NCBI RefSeq assembly: GCF_013393905.1 | Contig: NZ_CP040272.1 | Coordinates: forward strand, 3,654,001-3,718,000 | From: Nostoc sp. C052 | GTDB taxonomy: Bacteria > Cyanobacteriota > Cyanobacteriia > Cyanobacteriales > Nostocaceae | Direction: 5' to 3' | DNA: 64,000 nt | Shown here: piece after piece, positions 45,146 through 54,783 of the stretch | Position numbering within the stretch: position 1 is the first letter of the stretch | How the letters are laid out: the number at the start of each line of letters is the position of its first letter | The notes under the pieces: model-generated | Databases searched by the model: none | Seen by the model: only the letters and a program-made list of their open reading frames with translations | Told to the model about the DNA's origin: nothing | Program-made: the position numbers and the translations under genes

Positions 45146-45442
45146 ATGAACCGCTTAAAATCTATTCTACTTGGAGGCTTATTAGCAGCTACCTCAATTG
45201 CTGCTCTTTCTCAAAATGCTAATGCTGCTGAATTTAAATCTGAGCGCGATCGTTTTAATCATGATAGTGTAGCTTTTAATAACAATCGAATTCAACGTGA
45301 ACGCCAAATCCGTGAACAACGCGCTCGTGAATTGCGTGAACGCCAAGCCCGTGAACGACGCGTTCGTGAATTACGTGAACGCCAAGCTCGTGAGCGACAT
45401 ATTCGTGAATTGCGTGAACGTCAAGCTCGCTTTAATCACTAA
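45146..45442 (+). CDS. Small secreted Arg/Glu-rich repeat protein
   Basis: The start is ATG 45146 (MNRLKSILLGG), because a clean signal peptide begins there (cleavage after NANA, about residue 27). About 98 residues. The mature part becomes a repeat of RELRERQARERR-type units (roughly four, 10-12 residues each), highly charged and probably a single alpha-helix or coiled coil. Likely periplasmic or surface-bound; no function known. The TAA stop (45440-45442) lies in the terminus of miniature element B copy 4. Confidence 0.65.
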   Translation: MNRLKSILLGGLLAATSIAALSQNANAAEFKSERDRFNHDSVAFNNNRIQRERQIREQRARELRERQARERRVRELRERQARERHIRELRERQARFNH

Positions 45443-45560
45443 TTACATATCACCGTTAAAGGGGTTCGGAAATATCGAGGGTTGATGTTGGGTTTCACTA
45501 CGTTTCACCCAACCTACGAATGATTAAATTCCATACTCTTTTTGTGGTGGGCTGTACTAA
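45440..45560. mobile_element. Miniature element B, copy 4 (inverted)
   Basis: Left border TAA-TTACATATCACCG, right border GGTGGGCTGTAC-TAA. It is the reverse orientation of copies 1-3, with the left terminus decayed. The left TAA is the stop codon of the RE-rich protein gene. The following gene-free DNA to 45833 is AT-rich with nothing recognised. Confidence 0.72.
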
Positions 45561-45833
45561 GAAAATAAATTTTCACTCATATTACCTTAGGAGATTAGCA
45601 ATATTCTCCTTTTTTTACTTGGCATAAATCTACTCAAATAAATGCCAAAATTTTAATTGAAACTAGGGGATAAATAAGTGCCTAAAATTACCTTCAGCCA
45701 CTTTTCAAATAACCTCTGGTGCTATTGAGAATGCAAAGAATAATTGCATTTAATTTATTTGAAAATTGGCTATTAATGCAGTTTGCTATAATTACTATAG
45801 TCTTTGTTTTTTAGTTTTTGAAGAGGTTTAACA

Positions 45834-46136
45834 TTGAATATGGTTATGCGTCTTCCCATTGTTGCTGCCACCTTTATGGTTGCCAGCATTAGTATAGGTA
45901 CACTTTTGGGCGTTGCAGCTCCCGCTTCCGCTCAGGAGATAATCACTTGTTCAAGTCGTAATAATCAGAGAAATACTTGTTCAATACGTACTAGAGGTCG
46001 AGTGAGGCTTGTTAGGCAATTATCTGATGCCACTTGTAGAGGAAATTGGGGCTATCGGAACGATCGTATTTGGGTGAAAAATGGTTGTCGGGCTGAGTTC
46101 TCAGTTGGCGATCGCAGATACGGTAGGTACAGATAG
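45834..46136 (+). CDS. DUF3011 secreted protein
   Basis: 100 residues. Signal peptide VAATFMVASISIGTLLGVAAPASA (cleavage about residue 34), then a DUF3011 unit: ITCSSRNNQRNTCSIRTRGRVRLVRQLSDATCRGNWGYRNDRIWVKNGCRAEFSV, with four Cys likely forming two disulfides and the RQLS...W(G)...IWV..GCRA pattern. AAGAGG lies 7 nt before the TTG at 45834, making TTG plausible; ATG 45840 is the alternative. Periplasmic, function unknown. Confidence 0.8.
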   Translation: MNMVMRLPIVAATFMVASISIGTLLGVAAPASAQEIITCSSRNNQRNTCSIRTRGRVRLVRQLSDATCRGNWGYRNDRIWVKNGCRAEFSVGDRRYGRYR

Positions 46137-46227
46137 GAAATGAACCCGATCGGATCATCGGTGGTAGTGAAAAATTATCCAGACTACCACCGTGCGAAAT
46201 AGAATTTTAGCCTGTCACTAGCGATCG

Positions 46228-47445
46228 CTAATAGAGAGATGCCAACACTTTATCTGCTGCTGCCCGGAATGCAGTTGCAGCACCAGCGCTCATATCTCGT
46301 GGCGCACAGATGCGATTTCTCACATAGGCAAGTGTGATGGCTCCAACCGCCGCCGCAGTTGGATCGGCATTGTCTTTGCCACCCACACGTCCCCACGGTA
46401 ATGCTGCACCATTGCCATTGATGAGATAGTCAGCCAGCAATCTTAGGTGAAAATCAACTGCTTCTTTAACGGCTGTTGTGTCTCCATTGACTGCCAATGC
46501 TTGCACCCCGGAGTTTTTGAGGATGTCTCCTAAAGCAACTTCTCGGTTATCAGTCAACCTCTCAGCCGCTTCTGCCCGAAATTGGATTTCTTGGCTAGCT
46601 GCTGGGTCAGGAGGCAAAGGATTGCCGATTGGCGTCACACCCCATCGGCGACGCAGGAGTAAATTGTTGGTGGTATCATCCGATTTGACGCGCTGATAAG
46701 CAGGACGCTGCTTGAGTGCTTCAAACCAAGCATTGATCCGAGGATATCGGGGATTTCCCTTGAGGTGATATCCCCGATAAACGGGTAAGTTAGCCGCCAA
46801 ACGGTCTAAATGAGGGCTGTAGGTAATATCTACCACGCTAAATGTTGACAAAAAGTAGGGGCCGGCATACTTTCCAAGAAGTTGTTCGAGTTCGTCTAAT
46901 TTCGCTTCAAAAGCTGCCTGTAAGCTGGCTAATTCATTCGGATCTTCAGGAGCTTGTCGGAGAAATTTGTAAGCGATATCTCTCACACCATTGGTTTCAG
47001 CATCTTCAAGCCATTGCCTAGCAACTGCGTTTTCCTCTGGGTCTTCAGGGAGCAAGGTTGACCCAAATTGTTCTTCTAATGCTAAGAGAATGTCTTTGGA
47101 TTCATAAACTAACTTTCCCTCAATTTTTGCAGCCGGGACAAGGGTTGTAGGAACTAAGTCTGTATACCATTTAGGCTTGTTAGTCAAGTCGATAAACTCT
47201 GTTGCAAAGGGAATTTCCTTTTCTTCGAGAGCAAACCAAACCCGTTCGCAAAATGGACACCAAGAGTTAGTATCACGGTAAAGAAGTACTGGCGGTTCTG
47301 TATCTGGTGGCAGTTTATGGAGACTGCTAGGGATAGGAGCAGTAGAAGGAGATTGCCCTGGTCTACGCACCCGTCGAGCAGGGGTATTTTTTTGGGCAAT
47401 TTCTAACAGTTGTTCCCAGCTAGTTACTGTGTCTTGAATGGACAT
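46228..47445 (-). CDS. Large glutathione S-transferase family protein
   Basis: 405 residues, longer than the usual 200-230. A thioredoxin-like N-domain begins around residue 50, with YRDTNSWCPFCERVWFALEEKEIPF holding the CPFC active-site motif and TTLVPAAKIEGKLVYESKDILLALEE as the GSH-contact region. The helical C-domain follows (about 135-265). The last 120 residues, including NPLPPDPAASQEIQFRAEAAERLTDNREVALGDILKNSGVQAL, are an added domain I do not recognise. It may be a glutathionyl reductase or a stress GST. Confidence 0.82.
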   Translation of the reverse strand: MSIQDTVTSWEQLLEIAQKNTPARRVRRPGQSPSTAPIPSSLHKLPPDTEPPVLLYRDTNSWCPFCERVWFALEEKEIPFATEFIDLTNKPKWYTDLVPTTLVPAAKIEGKLVYESKDILLALEEQFGSTLLPEDPEENAVARQWLEDAETNGVRDIAYKFLRQAPEDPNELASLQAAFEAKLDELEQLLGKYAGPYFLSTFSVVDITYSPHLDRLAANLPVYRGYHLKGNPRYPRINAWFEALKQRPAYQRVKSDDTTNNLLLRRRWGVTPIGNPLPPDPAASQEIQFRAEAAERLTDNREVALGDILKNSGVQALAVNGDTTAVKEAVDFHLRLLADYLINGNGAALPWGRVGGKDNADPTAAAVGAITLAYVRNRICAPRDMSAGAATAFRAAADKVLASLY

Positions 47446-47498
47446 ATTTCACCTTAATTGAAGTTAACTTTTCGATTGTCAGTCAAACTGTTGATTGA

Positions 47499-48506
47499 CT
47501 ATTTGCATTTATTAATCGCATTGGTAAAGCTTCCATCCCATAATGGTTTCACATCAACCCTTGTGGGGATGACTCCAGCACGATAAAAGGTGTCAGCGAC
47601 ATCTTGCTGAGAAGCGATCGCTTGTGGGGAAATTGGCAGCACTTGCGATCGCCTCTGTTTTAAACCCTCTTTGGCATCTTTGAGGACAAAGGTTTCATCC
47701 ACTCCAATTGCTTTTGCATAGTTTTTTGACCACACTTCTATATTTGATGCTTGCCAATCTTGCGATTTTTGGATGCGACAGAGGAAGTCTGCGATCGCCG
47801 CTTTTTTATTAGGATCGGCGATCGCACTCGGCGCTGCGACAATGGTAAAATTGCCGCTGAGAATGTTTTTTGCTGATTTGAGTACCTTTGCTCCATCTTT
47901 CTGGGCTTGCTGGATTGCGTAACCGTAAGTAGCCCAAGCATCTAGGTCGCCTCTCCTGAAAGCGGAGAGTCCGTCAGGAATAGTTAGTGGTACGGCATTC
48001 ACATCTTTGAGTGTCAATCCCTCTTGTGCCAACATCTTAATTAAGAAGTAATGGGCTGTAGTCGCTTTCACATAGCCGACTTTCTTACCCTTAAGGTCAC
48101 TAAACTTCTTCGCTTTAGAATTTTGTGGTACGAGTACGACTTGACCCACTGTCGGCCCTTTAATAGAAGCAATGATTTTTACTGCCCCTTGGGATTGAAT
48201 TGCAAAAATCGGTGGGATCTCGCTAGCACTACCAATATCAATAGCATTGGCGTTGATTGCCTGTACGATAAAGTTTCCGCCAGAAAATTCTGTAAACTCA
48301 GTTTTGTAGGGAAATTTATCTTGCCCAGATAACTTGAGTTGCAAATCCCAACCGCCTTTATATTTAGAAGCGCGTAGAGTTACGTTTGACAAGTTAGCGG
48401 CAATTGGGTAAGCGGCTGTAGCATTTTGAGAGTTGCTGGTAGTAGTAGCGATCGCCAAACCCAAAAAAGAACCCAGTGCAAACATTGCTGCCGAAAGACT
48501 TCGCAT
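47499..48506 (-). CDS. Sulfonate/nitrate-type ABC binding protein
   Basis: The start at 48506 (MRSLSAAMFALGSFLGLAIA) is preferred: the 35 codons upstream are a translated ccccaat-type heptad repeat. About 335 residues with a Sec signal and no lipobox. The SsuA-like domain shows FPYKTEFTEFSGGNFIVQAINANAIDIGSASEIPPIFA, KFSDLKGKKVGYVKATTAHYFLIKMLAQEGL and FRRGDLDAWATYGYA. The substrate is probably an aliphatic sulfonate. No permease or ATPase adjoins. A perfect inverted repeat (48830-48861) lies upstream; the rest of 48507-49033 shows nothing else. Confidence 0.85.
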   Translation of the reverse strand: MRSLSAAMFALGSFLGLAIATTTSNSQNATAAYPIAANLSNVTLRASKYKGGWDLQLKLSGQDKFPYKTEFTEFSGGNFIVQAINANAIDIGSASEIPPIFAIQSQGAVKIIASIKGPTVGQVVLVPQNSKAKKFSDLKGKKVGYVKATTAHYFLIKMLAQEGLTLKDVNAVPLTIPDGLSAFRRGDLDAWATYGYAIQQAQKDGAKVLKSAKNILSGNFTIVAAPSAIADPNKKAAIADFLCRIQKSQDWQASNIEVWSKNYAKAIGVDETFVLKDAKEGLKQRRSQVLPISPQAIASQQDVADTFYRAGVIPTRVDVKPLWDGSFTNAINKCK

Positions 48507-48829
48507 TGAAATAGGGATTGAGGATAAGGGGTAATGGGGACTAGGGATTGGGGACTGGGAAGATTTCGATCGGCTCCAAGTTGGGATGAGATGAAATGGC
48601 TGGAACTTCATAAACTAATTTCTTTACTCTTGAGGATAGTAATTTAGATGATTGAATAGAGATAAAATTGGCATAAAAAACCTATCTGTCATAGTTTTAA
48701 ATTTAAATTTAAAGTCTGCACAGATATGTGCTACAAAGCAAAGTAGCAACTTTTTATAGATAGTAGCCCTAGAGTTATAGGATGGTATATCTACAGCTTT
48801 TGAAAAGCTGAATTATTCAACTCTAACAA

Positions 48830-48861
48830 AACTCCGGTAAATCTATAAACTTACCGGAGTT
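48830..48861. promoter_or_regulatory. Perfect inverted repeat upstream of sulfonate-binding protein gene
   Basis: AACTCCGGTAA and TTACCGGAGTT are perfect 11-nt arms separated by ATCTATAAAC, about 325 bp before the minus-strand start. The left half plus spacer (CCGGTAAATCTATAAACTT) resembles the sites at 9256 and 32000. It could be an operator or a hairpin. Confidence 0.45.
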
Positions 48862-49033
48862 AATGGTGATTATCACATGAAAATAGTTTGAAAGCAAGAT
48901 TTAATTTATCTGTTTTTTGACTTGTTTCAGCCAGTAAAATCAGAAAAATCTCTATAAATTCGAGTCAAAAAATACACTTAAACGAATAAGTGTTTAAAGT
49001 CAAGCTAATAGCTGCTCTACAATACTTGCAATT

Positions 49034-50254
49034 TCATCGAATGTAGCCTAAAAGTGAAGCACCCCATCCAATGAAAGCGCTACCAAAGACAAGCCATGCA
49101 GCATTGATGCGAAAGCGAATGGCTAAAATGGCTGAGACGATGGCGATCGCCAGGGCGAGAAAATCTACAAATGGGGCTTGTGGTAACGTTAAAGTTACTG
49201 CCCCCAGTTGAAGAGTAGTAACAACCATTAGCGCTACAGCACTAACATTCACAGCATCCAAAAAAGCTCTAGTCCAAGAAGAGGCCCGTAGGCGTGGGAT
49301 TAGGGGATTCAGGGCAGCAACGAAAACAAAAGAAGGTAGAAAAATCCCGATTGTGGCGACAATAGCGCCAGGTATGCCGGCAATGACATAACCGATAAAG
49401 GTAGCAGTGGAAAGTACTGGGCCAGGAGTAAATTGACCAATTGCGATCGCATCTAGTAACTGCTGTTGTGTCAGCCAACCATATTCTTGAACTAATCCCC
49501 CTTGGAGAAAAGCCACCAAAAGGTAGCCACCACCAAACAAGACACTACCAACTTTCAGAAAAAACCAACCCAACTGCCATAAAGAAACGTTGGTTGCAGT
49601 AGATGCAGTAGCGACTAATGCAGCAATAGCCGCTGATGCCTTCAAAGTTGCACCTGTGCTGAGACTAGCAATTAAAAAATTGGCTTTATCTCCTGGCTTG
49701 TCGTTTTGATCGCCAGAATGTAACCAAATCATACCCAGCAATCCCCCAATTAGTAGGGCAACTACTTCATTTAATTTCAATAATAATGTCAGTAATGCTA
49801 CAGCCAAAGCAATTACTAGTAATTGGCGAGTTTTCACAGCCTTTTTTGCCAAGCCCCAGAGGGCATTAATGATGATTGCTAAAACTGCTGGTTTAATGCC
49901 ATAAAGTAAGGGAGCGACTTGAGGTAGAGTGCCGTAGGCAACATAAATCCAAGCAAACCCGCCAGTAATTAGAACCGCAGGTAAGACAAAACAAACGCCT
50001 GACACAATCAGCCCCAACCATCCTGCATAGATGTATCCTATATGAATAGCCATCTCTGTGGAATTTGGGCCAGGAATTAGGTTAGTTGCACCCAGCAAAT
50101 CTAGAAAATGCTCCTTTGTCAACCACTGACGGCGCTTAACCACTTCATCTTCAATCATCGCAATATGGGCAACCGGGCCGCCAAAGCCGATAACGCCCAG
50201 TTTAAAAAATAAGTTGGCGAGTTCACCCAAACGACTTGGTGCTGAGTTAGTCAT
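49034..50254 (-). CDS. chrA: Chromate transporter (two-domain CHR family)
   Basis: 406 residues with ten or more membrane segments. It has two homologous halves, each starting with the CHR signature: LGVIGFGGPVAHIAMIEDEVVKRRQWLTKEHFLDLLGATNLIPGPNS and, in the second half, VGSVLFGGGYLLVAFLQGGLVQEYGWLTQQQLLDAIAIGQFTPGPV. The family exports chromate by proton antiport and some members may move sulfate, which is noteworthy given the sulfur genes in the window. Name by family; substrate not shown. Confidence 0.88.
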   Translation of the reverse strand: MTNSAPSRLGELANLFFKLGVIGFGGPVAHIAMIEDEVVKRRQWLTKEHFLDLLGATNLIPGPNSTEMAIHIGYIYAGWLGLIVSGVCFVLPAVLITGGFAWIYVAYGTLPQVAPLLYGIKPAVLAIIINALWGLAKKAVKTRQLLVIALAVALLTLLLKLNEVVALLIGGLLGMIWLHSGDQNDKPGDKANFLIASLSTGATLKASAAIAALVATASTATNVSLWQLGWFFLKVGSVLFGGGYLLVAFLQGGLVQEYGWLTQQQLLDAIAIGQFTPGPVLSTATFIGYVIAGIPGAIVATIGIFLPSFVFVAALNPLIPRLRASSWTRAFLDAVNVSAVALMVVTTLQLGAVTLTLPQAPFVDFLALAIAIVSAILAIRFRINAAWLVFGSAFIGWGASLLGYIR

Positions 50255-50408
50255 TGTTGTAGAGAAAAAATAGATTTAGGCTACCACAGAGGCGCAGAGG
50301 ACACCGAGAGAAGAAATAAATGTTTAACTGAACCGTATTCAATACCGTTCGGTTAAGGTTTTTTGATGAAAATTATAAATCTTCAAGACGCGATGAATCG
50401 GCGTCCTT

Positions 50409-50667
50409 AGGGACTTCCAAATAAAAAATATTCCATTAATTCTTGTGGAGTGGGCGTCTCGCCCGCCATATTATAGACTGGGCGCTCATGTTGCCCACCC
50501 CACAATATTGGATAATTTATCAAGAAGGGGAAGGGGGAAAGGGGAAGGGGGAAAGGGAAAAACCGTACTGCGTCCCGCTCCGCTAACGCCCGCAAGTGGC
50601 GCAACCTGTTCACCCCTTTCCCCTTTAACCTTTAACCTTTTCCCTTTTATTTCTTGGAGTTCCCCTA
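50409..50667. repeat. Dispersed repeat G, copy 3 (uninterrupted)
   Basis: About 259 bp. Ends agggacttccaaataaaa and ttttatttcttggagttcccct are imperfect inverted termini. It contains the gtgggcgtctcgccc/gggcgctcatgttgccc blocks, ggggaaa heptads and a ccgctaacgcccgcaagtggcgc block. It is the reference for the interrupted copies at 22020 and 34225. Confidence 0.7.
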
Positions 50668-50672
50668 GCACA

Positions 50673-52181
50673 TTACCTCATATCGTAGCCAAACAAATTT
50701 GGGTCTACTTCTCCTAACTGCAACTCTGCCAAACCATACTCCGCCCATCGTCTCTCTACCATCGCCGCCACATCAGGGTCAGATTCCAAAGGCGAACCCC
50801 ATTCATGGTCTGTTTCTGGTGGAATTTTTGTAGTTGCATCAATTCCCATACGTCCACCTAAGCCAATTTTCTCACTGGCAAAATCCAACGTATCAAAAGG
50901 TGTATTCGGTAAAATAAAGACATCTCGCACTGGGTCAACCTTGGAACTAATTGCCCAGACAACTTGACGCGGATCGCGAATATTTATATCTTTATCTACA
51001 ACAATTACAAATTTTGTGTATGTAAATTGTGGCAAAGCACTCCAAAATGCTAAGGCTGCCCTTCGTGCTTGTCCGGGATACGCTTTATCAATGGAAATAA
51101 TCGCCGCTTTGTAACTCAAAGCTTCCATTGGTAAGAAGAAATCGACAATTTCTGAGACTTGTTGGCGCAGTATGGGAGTATAAATGCGATTGAGTGCGAT
51201 CGCCATCATCGCTTCTTCTTTCGGTGGACGGCCGCTAAATGTTGTTAAGTAAATCGGATTTTTCCGGTGCGTCATACACTCAAAGCGGATTAATGGCGAA
51301 TCTTCCACGCCGCCGTAATAACCCATGTGGTCGCCAAAGGGCCCATCTGGTAAAACTTCTCCGGGTGTAATCGTTCCTTCCAAGACAAATTCGGCATCTG
51401 CGGGAACTTCTAAATCTACAGTTTTACACTTAGCCAACTGCACACCAGAACCACCATAAAGTCCAGCAAACAGCCATTCTGATAAATCTACAGGAATGGG
51501 TGTGGCAGCTGCCATAATAATTAGAGGATCTACCCCAAGTGCGATCGCAACTTCTAATTTCTTCCCACGTTCGGCCGCTTTTCGCAAATGCCTTGCTCCA
51601 CCCCGCACTGATAACCAGTGAACTGTCATCGTATTCTGAGATTGTAGTTGCAAGCGATACACACCTACATTTGGAGTACCAGTCTCACAATCCTTGGTAA
51701 TTACTAATCCCAGCGTGATAATCTTGCCAGCATCACCAATATAAGGACGTATTAAAGGTAACTTGTTTAAATCTAAATCATTACCTTGAAGCACAACTTG
51801 TTGACAAGCCGGGAAAAAATCACGTCCTGGTTTTGCTTTCACCACGTCAAACAGCACTTTTCCAAAATCTATAGCCTGGGAAATCTTCTTCGGCGGTTTT
51901 GGCTGTTGCAGCATACTTAATTTTTTTCCCAGAGTTTCCAACTCCTCTGGATGCTGCATATTCATCGCCCAGCAAATCCTTTCCACCGTTCCCATCAAAT
52001 TCACCGCCACCGGGAAGGAAGCACCTTTGACGTTTTCAAACAACAACCCCGGGCCACCTTTTTGCAGCATCCGGTTGGAAATTTCAGCAATTTCTAAATC
52101 TGGGTCAACTAAAGCTGAAATCCGCTGTAATTGTCCCTTCTCTTCCAAAATTTTAATGAATCCCCGCAAGTCTCTCGCCAT
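50673..52181 (-). CDS. ubiD: UbiD-family prenyl-FMN-dependent decarboxylase
   Basis: 502 residues. Family blocks: MARDLRGFIKILEEKGQLQRI at the start, GGPGLLFENVKGASFPVAVNLMGT, ECMTHRKNPIYLTTFSGRPPKEEAMMA, and the C-terminal DVFILPNTPFDTLDFASEKIGLGGRMGIDATTKIPPE. UbiD enzymes use prenylated FMN, made by UbiX, to decarboxylate 4-hydroxy-3-polyprenylbenzoate. In cyanobacteria this step belongs to plastoquinone synthesis. The symbol is given by family match; a different aromatic acid substrate cannot be excluded. Confidence 0.9.
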   Translation of the reverse strand: MARDLRGFIKILEEKGQLQRISALVDPDLEIAEISNRMLQKGGPGLLFENVKGASFPVAVNLMGTVERICWAMNMQHPEELETLGKKLSMLQQPKPPKKISQAIDFGKVLFDVVKAKPGRDFFPACQQVVLQGNDLDLNKLPLIRPYIGDAGKIITLGLVITKDCETGTPNVGVYRLQLQSQNTMTVHWLSVRGGARHLRKAAERGKKLEVAIALGVDPLIIMAAATPIPVDLSEWLFAGLYGGSGVQLAKCKTVDLEVPADAEFVLEGTITPGEVLPDGPFGDHMGYYGGVEDSPLIRFECMTHRKNPIYLTTFSGRPPKEEAMMAIALNRIYTPILRQQVSEIVDFFLPMEALSYKAAIISIDKAYPGQARRAALAFWSALPQFTYTKFVIVVDKDINIRDPRQVVWAISSKVDPVRDVFILPNTPFDTLDFASEKIGLGGRMGIDATTKIPPETDHEWGSPLESDPDVAAMVERRWAEYGLAELQLGEVDPNLFGYDMR

Positions 52182-52824
52182 TGTTCTAATAAAGCTGATT
52201 ATTTAAGAAGTGTGAAGCGCTTTCTTATATTATGGGGCATTGGGCATTGAAAAGAGGCAGAGGGGCAGGGTGCGGCGGGCACAGGGGAAAACTCTTCTCC
52301 CTTGCTTCTTCCCTGCTACCTGATTCGAGAAATTGTTAATTTTAATTGGAAATTAACCTATTTAGTAACTTTTCTTAACTGTGTTTACCAAAGTATTTAG
52401 TTATTGTATCTAGGGATACGCAATTATTTTTTACAAATAAGCGCTAACCTGATCAAACATGGCCGGAATATACTATACCTTCCTGGCAGGCTGTCTTGTT
52501 ATACGGCTCCTGCTGGGTTTATTTTTTTATAAGCTTTGACTGATAAAGAGCTAATTGGTTTGATTAATAGCTTCAGATGAGATGTGGAAAATCATCATAG
52601 TATTGTCGCAGAGTTATGTGGTTTAACCTTTAGCTAAAGCGCCCAACATCAAAGCACAGTCAAAGATAGATTTACACCAAGTGCCTAGATGCAACTCCTT
52701 ACAGCAATTCACGAAAATCCTGATACATATAGATTTATCGTAGGGGCATGGCAATGCCCACTGGTATCAACTTAAGCTGGAAATAGCTTATCTGTTGGCT
52801 TCCATACCCGCCCGGAAATAAATA
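52182..52824. other. Gene-free region between ubiD and hypothetical gene, first part
   Basis: Heptad-type gcagaggggcagg sequence near ubiD, then AT-rich DNA and a gtaggggcatggcaatgccc palindrome at about 52740-52760. No coding frame or RNA gene recognised. Continues as repeats to 53055 and AT-rich sequence to 53470. Confidence 0.6.
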
Positions 52825-52825
52825 A

Positions 52826-52887
52826 ATGAGTAATGAGTAATGAGTAATAAGTAATACCCATTACTCATTACTTGTTACTTATTACTT
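52826..52887. repeat. Long heptad hairpin (gagtaat units)
   Basis: Four ATGAGTAAT-type units are mirrored by ATTACTCATTACTTGTTACTT around the centre acccattac, giving a long, nearly perfect hairpin with no coding potential. Confidence 0.75.
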
Positions 52888-52912
52888 CAAAAATAAATTT
52901 TTTTGGCTTTTA

Positions 52913-53055
52913 GCTTAAGTCTACTGAAGTAGACTGGAGATTTTTGGCGATATTTAGTCATCTTCAGATGACTTTATCTATGAGACGGGAATTGAAATTC
53001 TCGGCGGACAAGCGGTTTCGCGTTAAGTTGACACCTATGGGCAATGCCATGCCCT
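52913..53055. repeat. Structured dispersed repeat F, copy 2
   Basis: Matches 14633-14780 over about 140 bp. The first hairpin AGTCTACT-GA-AGTAGACT is perfect here and mismatched in copy 1; the third is perfect in copy 1 and has a wobble here. Confidence 0.65.
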
Positions 53056-53470
53056 TACCAGCGTATTTGTATCATTATTAAAGTGAAATGGTACTAGAGA
53101 CAGTCAAAAGAGGGCCGCTAAATAATTAACTTATGAGAGAGGTCTTCGTGAGTTTCTACGGTTATAACAAAAGCCGACATTAGGATACACTGGCTTTTGA
53201 ATACACCGGAACGACTCCCGCTGTGAGGCTATAGCTTTAGAATATTTACAAGCTTTACTTACGAATTAGCTCTTTCTAGAAAAAATACCGTTTTTGCTGT
53301 GTAAGCTGATATTCTACCTGTTTCTATGCGGCTTTGTGTAGCTTATTAACAAATCAGCGGATTCATTAATATTAAGCCTGCTTTACTATTTAGTTTCTTA
53401 CCCTGACCTATTAGACTGCCTAGTGTGTTCATTTCATTTTGTTCAATAGCTTTTAGCCCTTATCGCTCCC

Positions 53471-53983
53471 ATGCTGACCCATCACCGCAAGCCCGTGTGC
53501 TTATCACTTATTTCCACTGACCTACCAATTTGGTCTGTTGTCGAAACCGCCGCGACATTGTATCAAAAAGATACTAATAGATTCCATTTACTGCTGACCG
53601 CACCACCTCTAATTAGCTGCGAAGTAGAGAGTGTTCTGAGTCCAGAAGACACACTACCCCAAAGTAAGAGCAAAGCTTATACCCCTAACAGTCCCAGAAT
53701 TTTGTGGCTGGAGATTTCTCCTTATCGGGTAATTATGACTATGCAAGGTAACGGCCAAGTGAGTTACCGTCATTTTTGGGAACAGGGCGTTTATGGCATT
53801 AGTCGCTACTGGTTGCCAACTGAATCATTACAACCTAACGATCCTATTCGTTTACGAAATTTTACTAGTAGCCTAACTCTCAACGGACATCCCTTGCCGG
53901 AGCATTTGCGTTTGGAATATGAATTGTGGGCAGAAAAAGTCCAATTAGGATGCTACATACTGAATTTGGAAATTAAACATTGA
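53471..53983 (+). CDS. Conserved-type hypothetical protein
   Basis: 170 residues, soluble, no membrane segment or known motif. The C-terminal half is the more structured part (RILWLEISPYRVIMTMQGNGQVSYRHFWEQGVYGISRYWLP ... RNFTSSLTLNGHPLPEHLRLEYELW). Codon use and length suggest a real gene. It follows a long untranslated stretch and I cannot assign a function. Confidence 0.6.
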   Translation: MLTHHRKPVCLSLISTDLPIWSVVETAATLYQKDTNRFHLLLTAPPLISCEVESVLSPEDTLPQSKSKAYTPNSPRILWLEISPYRVIMTMQGNGQVSYRHFWEQGVYGISRYWLPTESLQPNDPIRLRNFTSSLTLNGHPLPEHLRLEYELWAEKVQLGCYILNLEIKH

Positions 53984-54060
53984 TAGGTATGAGGAGGAAG
54001 GTAGGGTAGGAATAACTATTGATACCTGGCCAATGCCCAATGCCCCAAACCCAATCCTTT

Positions 54061-54642
54061 TTAACCAAAATAACTGGGTTGGTTTCCAGGTTTCCATTTA
54101 ATATTGCAACCAACACTCGGCTTTTGCTCACTCGTAACAGGTTTACCCGCTAGCACTGCTTCAATTGCTGCGCGTAAATCTGCCCCTGTTACGGGTTTAC
54201 CATTACTGGGGCGACTATCATCTAGTTGTCCCCGATAAACAAGTTGTCGTTGGTCATCAAATACAAAAAAATCTGGCGTGCAAGCTGCTGTGTAAGCTTT
54301 TGCAGTTTCCTGGCTCTCGTCGTAGCATAAGGTAAAATTAAATCCTAATTCCGTGGCAAATGCTTGTAACGACTCTGGCGCATCATCTGGATAATTTTTT
54401 GCATCGTTAGCACTAATGGCAACGATCGCTAAATCACCTGTAAAATAATCTTTTCCTAACTGAACTAGTTCGTTTTGGACGTGTTTTACAAACGGGCAAT
54501 GCCGACAAATAAACATTACCAAGAGTGCTTTTTTATTTGCAAAGGTGGAAAGTGAAGTTGCCTTTCCAGATACCACTTCCGGTAGATGAAAATCTGGTGC
54601 TTTAGTGCCTAGCGGCAACATAGTTGAAGCAGTTAAAACCAT
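54061..54642 (-). CDS. Thioredoxin-fold redoxin (AhpC/TSA-like)
   Basis: 193 residues. APDFHLPEVVSGKATSLSTFANKKALLVMFICRHCPFVKHV holds a CxxC (C46-R-H-C49) in the usual redoxin position, and ACTPDFFVFD supplies the cis-proline. There is no signal peptide, so it is cytoplasmic. Members of this thiol-disulfide group act as reductases or peroxiredoxin-like proteins. It follows the HLIP gene on the same strand but a terminator hairpin lies between, so they are probably separate units. Confidence 0.85.
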   Translation of the reverse strand: MVLTASTMLPLGTKAPDFHLPEVVSGKATSLSTFANKKALLVMFICRHCPFVKHVQNELVQLGKDYFTGDLAIVAISANDAKNYPDDAPESLQAFATELGFNFTLCYDESQETAKAYTAACTPDFFVFDDQRQLVYRGQLDDSRPSNGKPVTGADLRAAIEAVLAGKPVTSEQKPSVGCNIKWKPGNQPSYFG

Positions 54643-54721
54643 AATTTACCTGATAACTTAATGCTGATAACTAACGGCTTTTGCTATCAGTATCTTTTTA
54701 CTCTAGCACTAAGTTTTCCAT

Positions 54722-54757
54722 AAATTAAGAGACGGTAAATCTACCGTCTCTTAATTT
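54722..54757. terminator. Terminator hairpin between HLIP and redoxin genes
   Basis: Perfect 16-bp arms AAATTAAGAGACGGTA/TACCGTCTCTTAATTT with a 4-nt loop. AT-rich flanks on both strands allow either orientation; it lies 27 nt past the HLIP stop codon. Confidence 0.75.
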
Positions 54758-54783
54758 TGCTAGGAGTTTAAATAAATTAATTT

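Noticed and set aside
48507..48611. N-terminal extension of the sulfonate-binding protein at 47.5 kb
   Set aside because: The extra 35 codons are a ccccaat-type heptad repeat, and a clean signal peptide begins at 48506.
52826..52887. CRISPR-like repeat array
   Set aside because: The repeated gagtaat units are contiguous heptads without spacers and fold as one hairpin.
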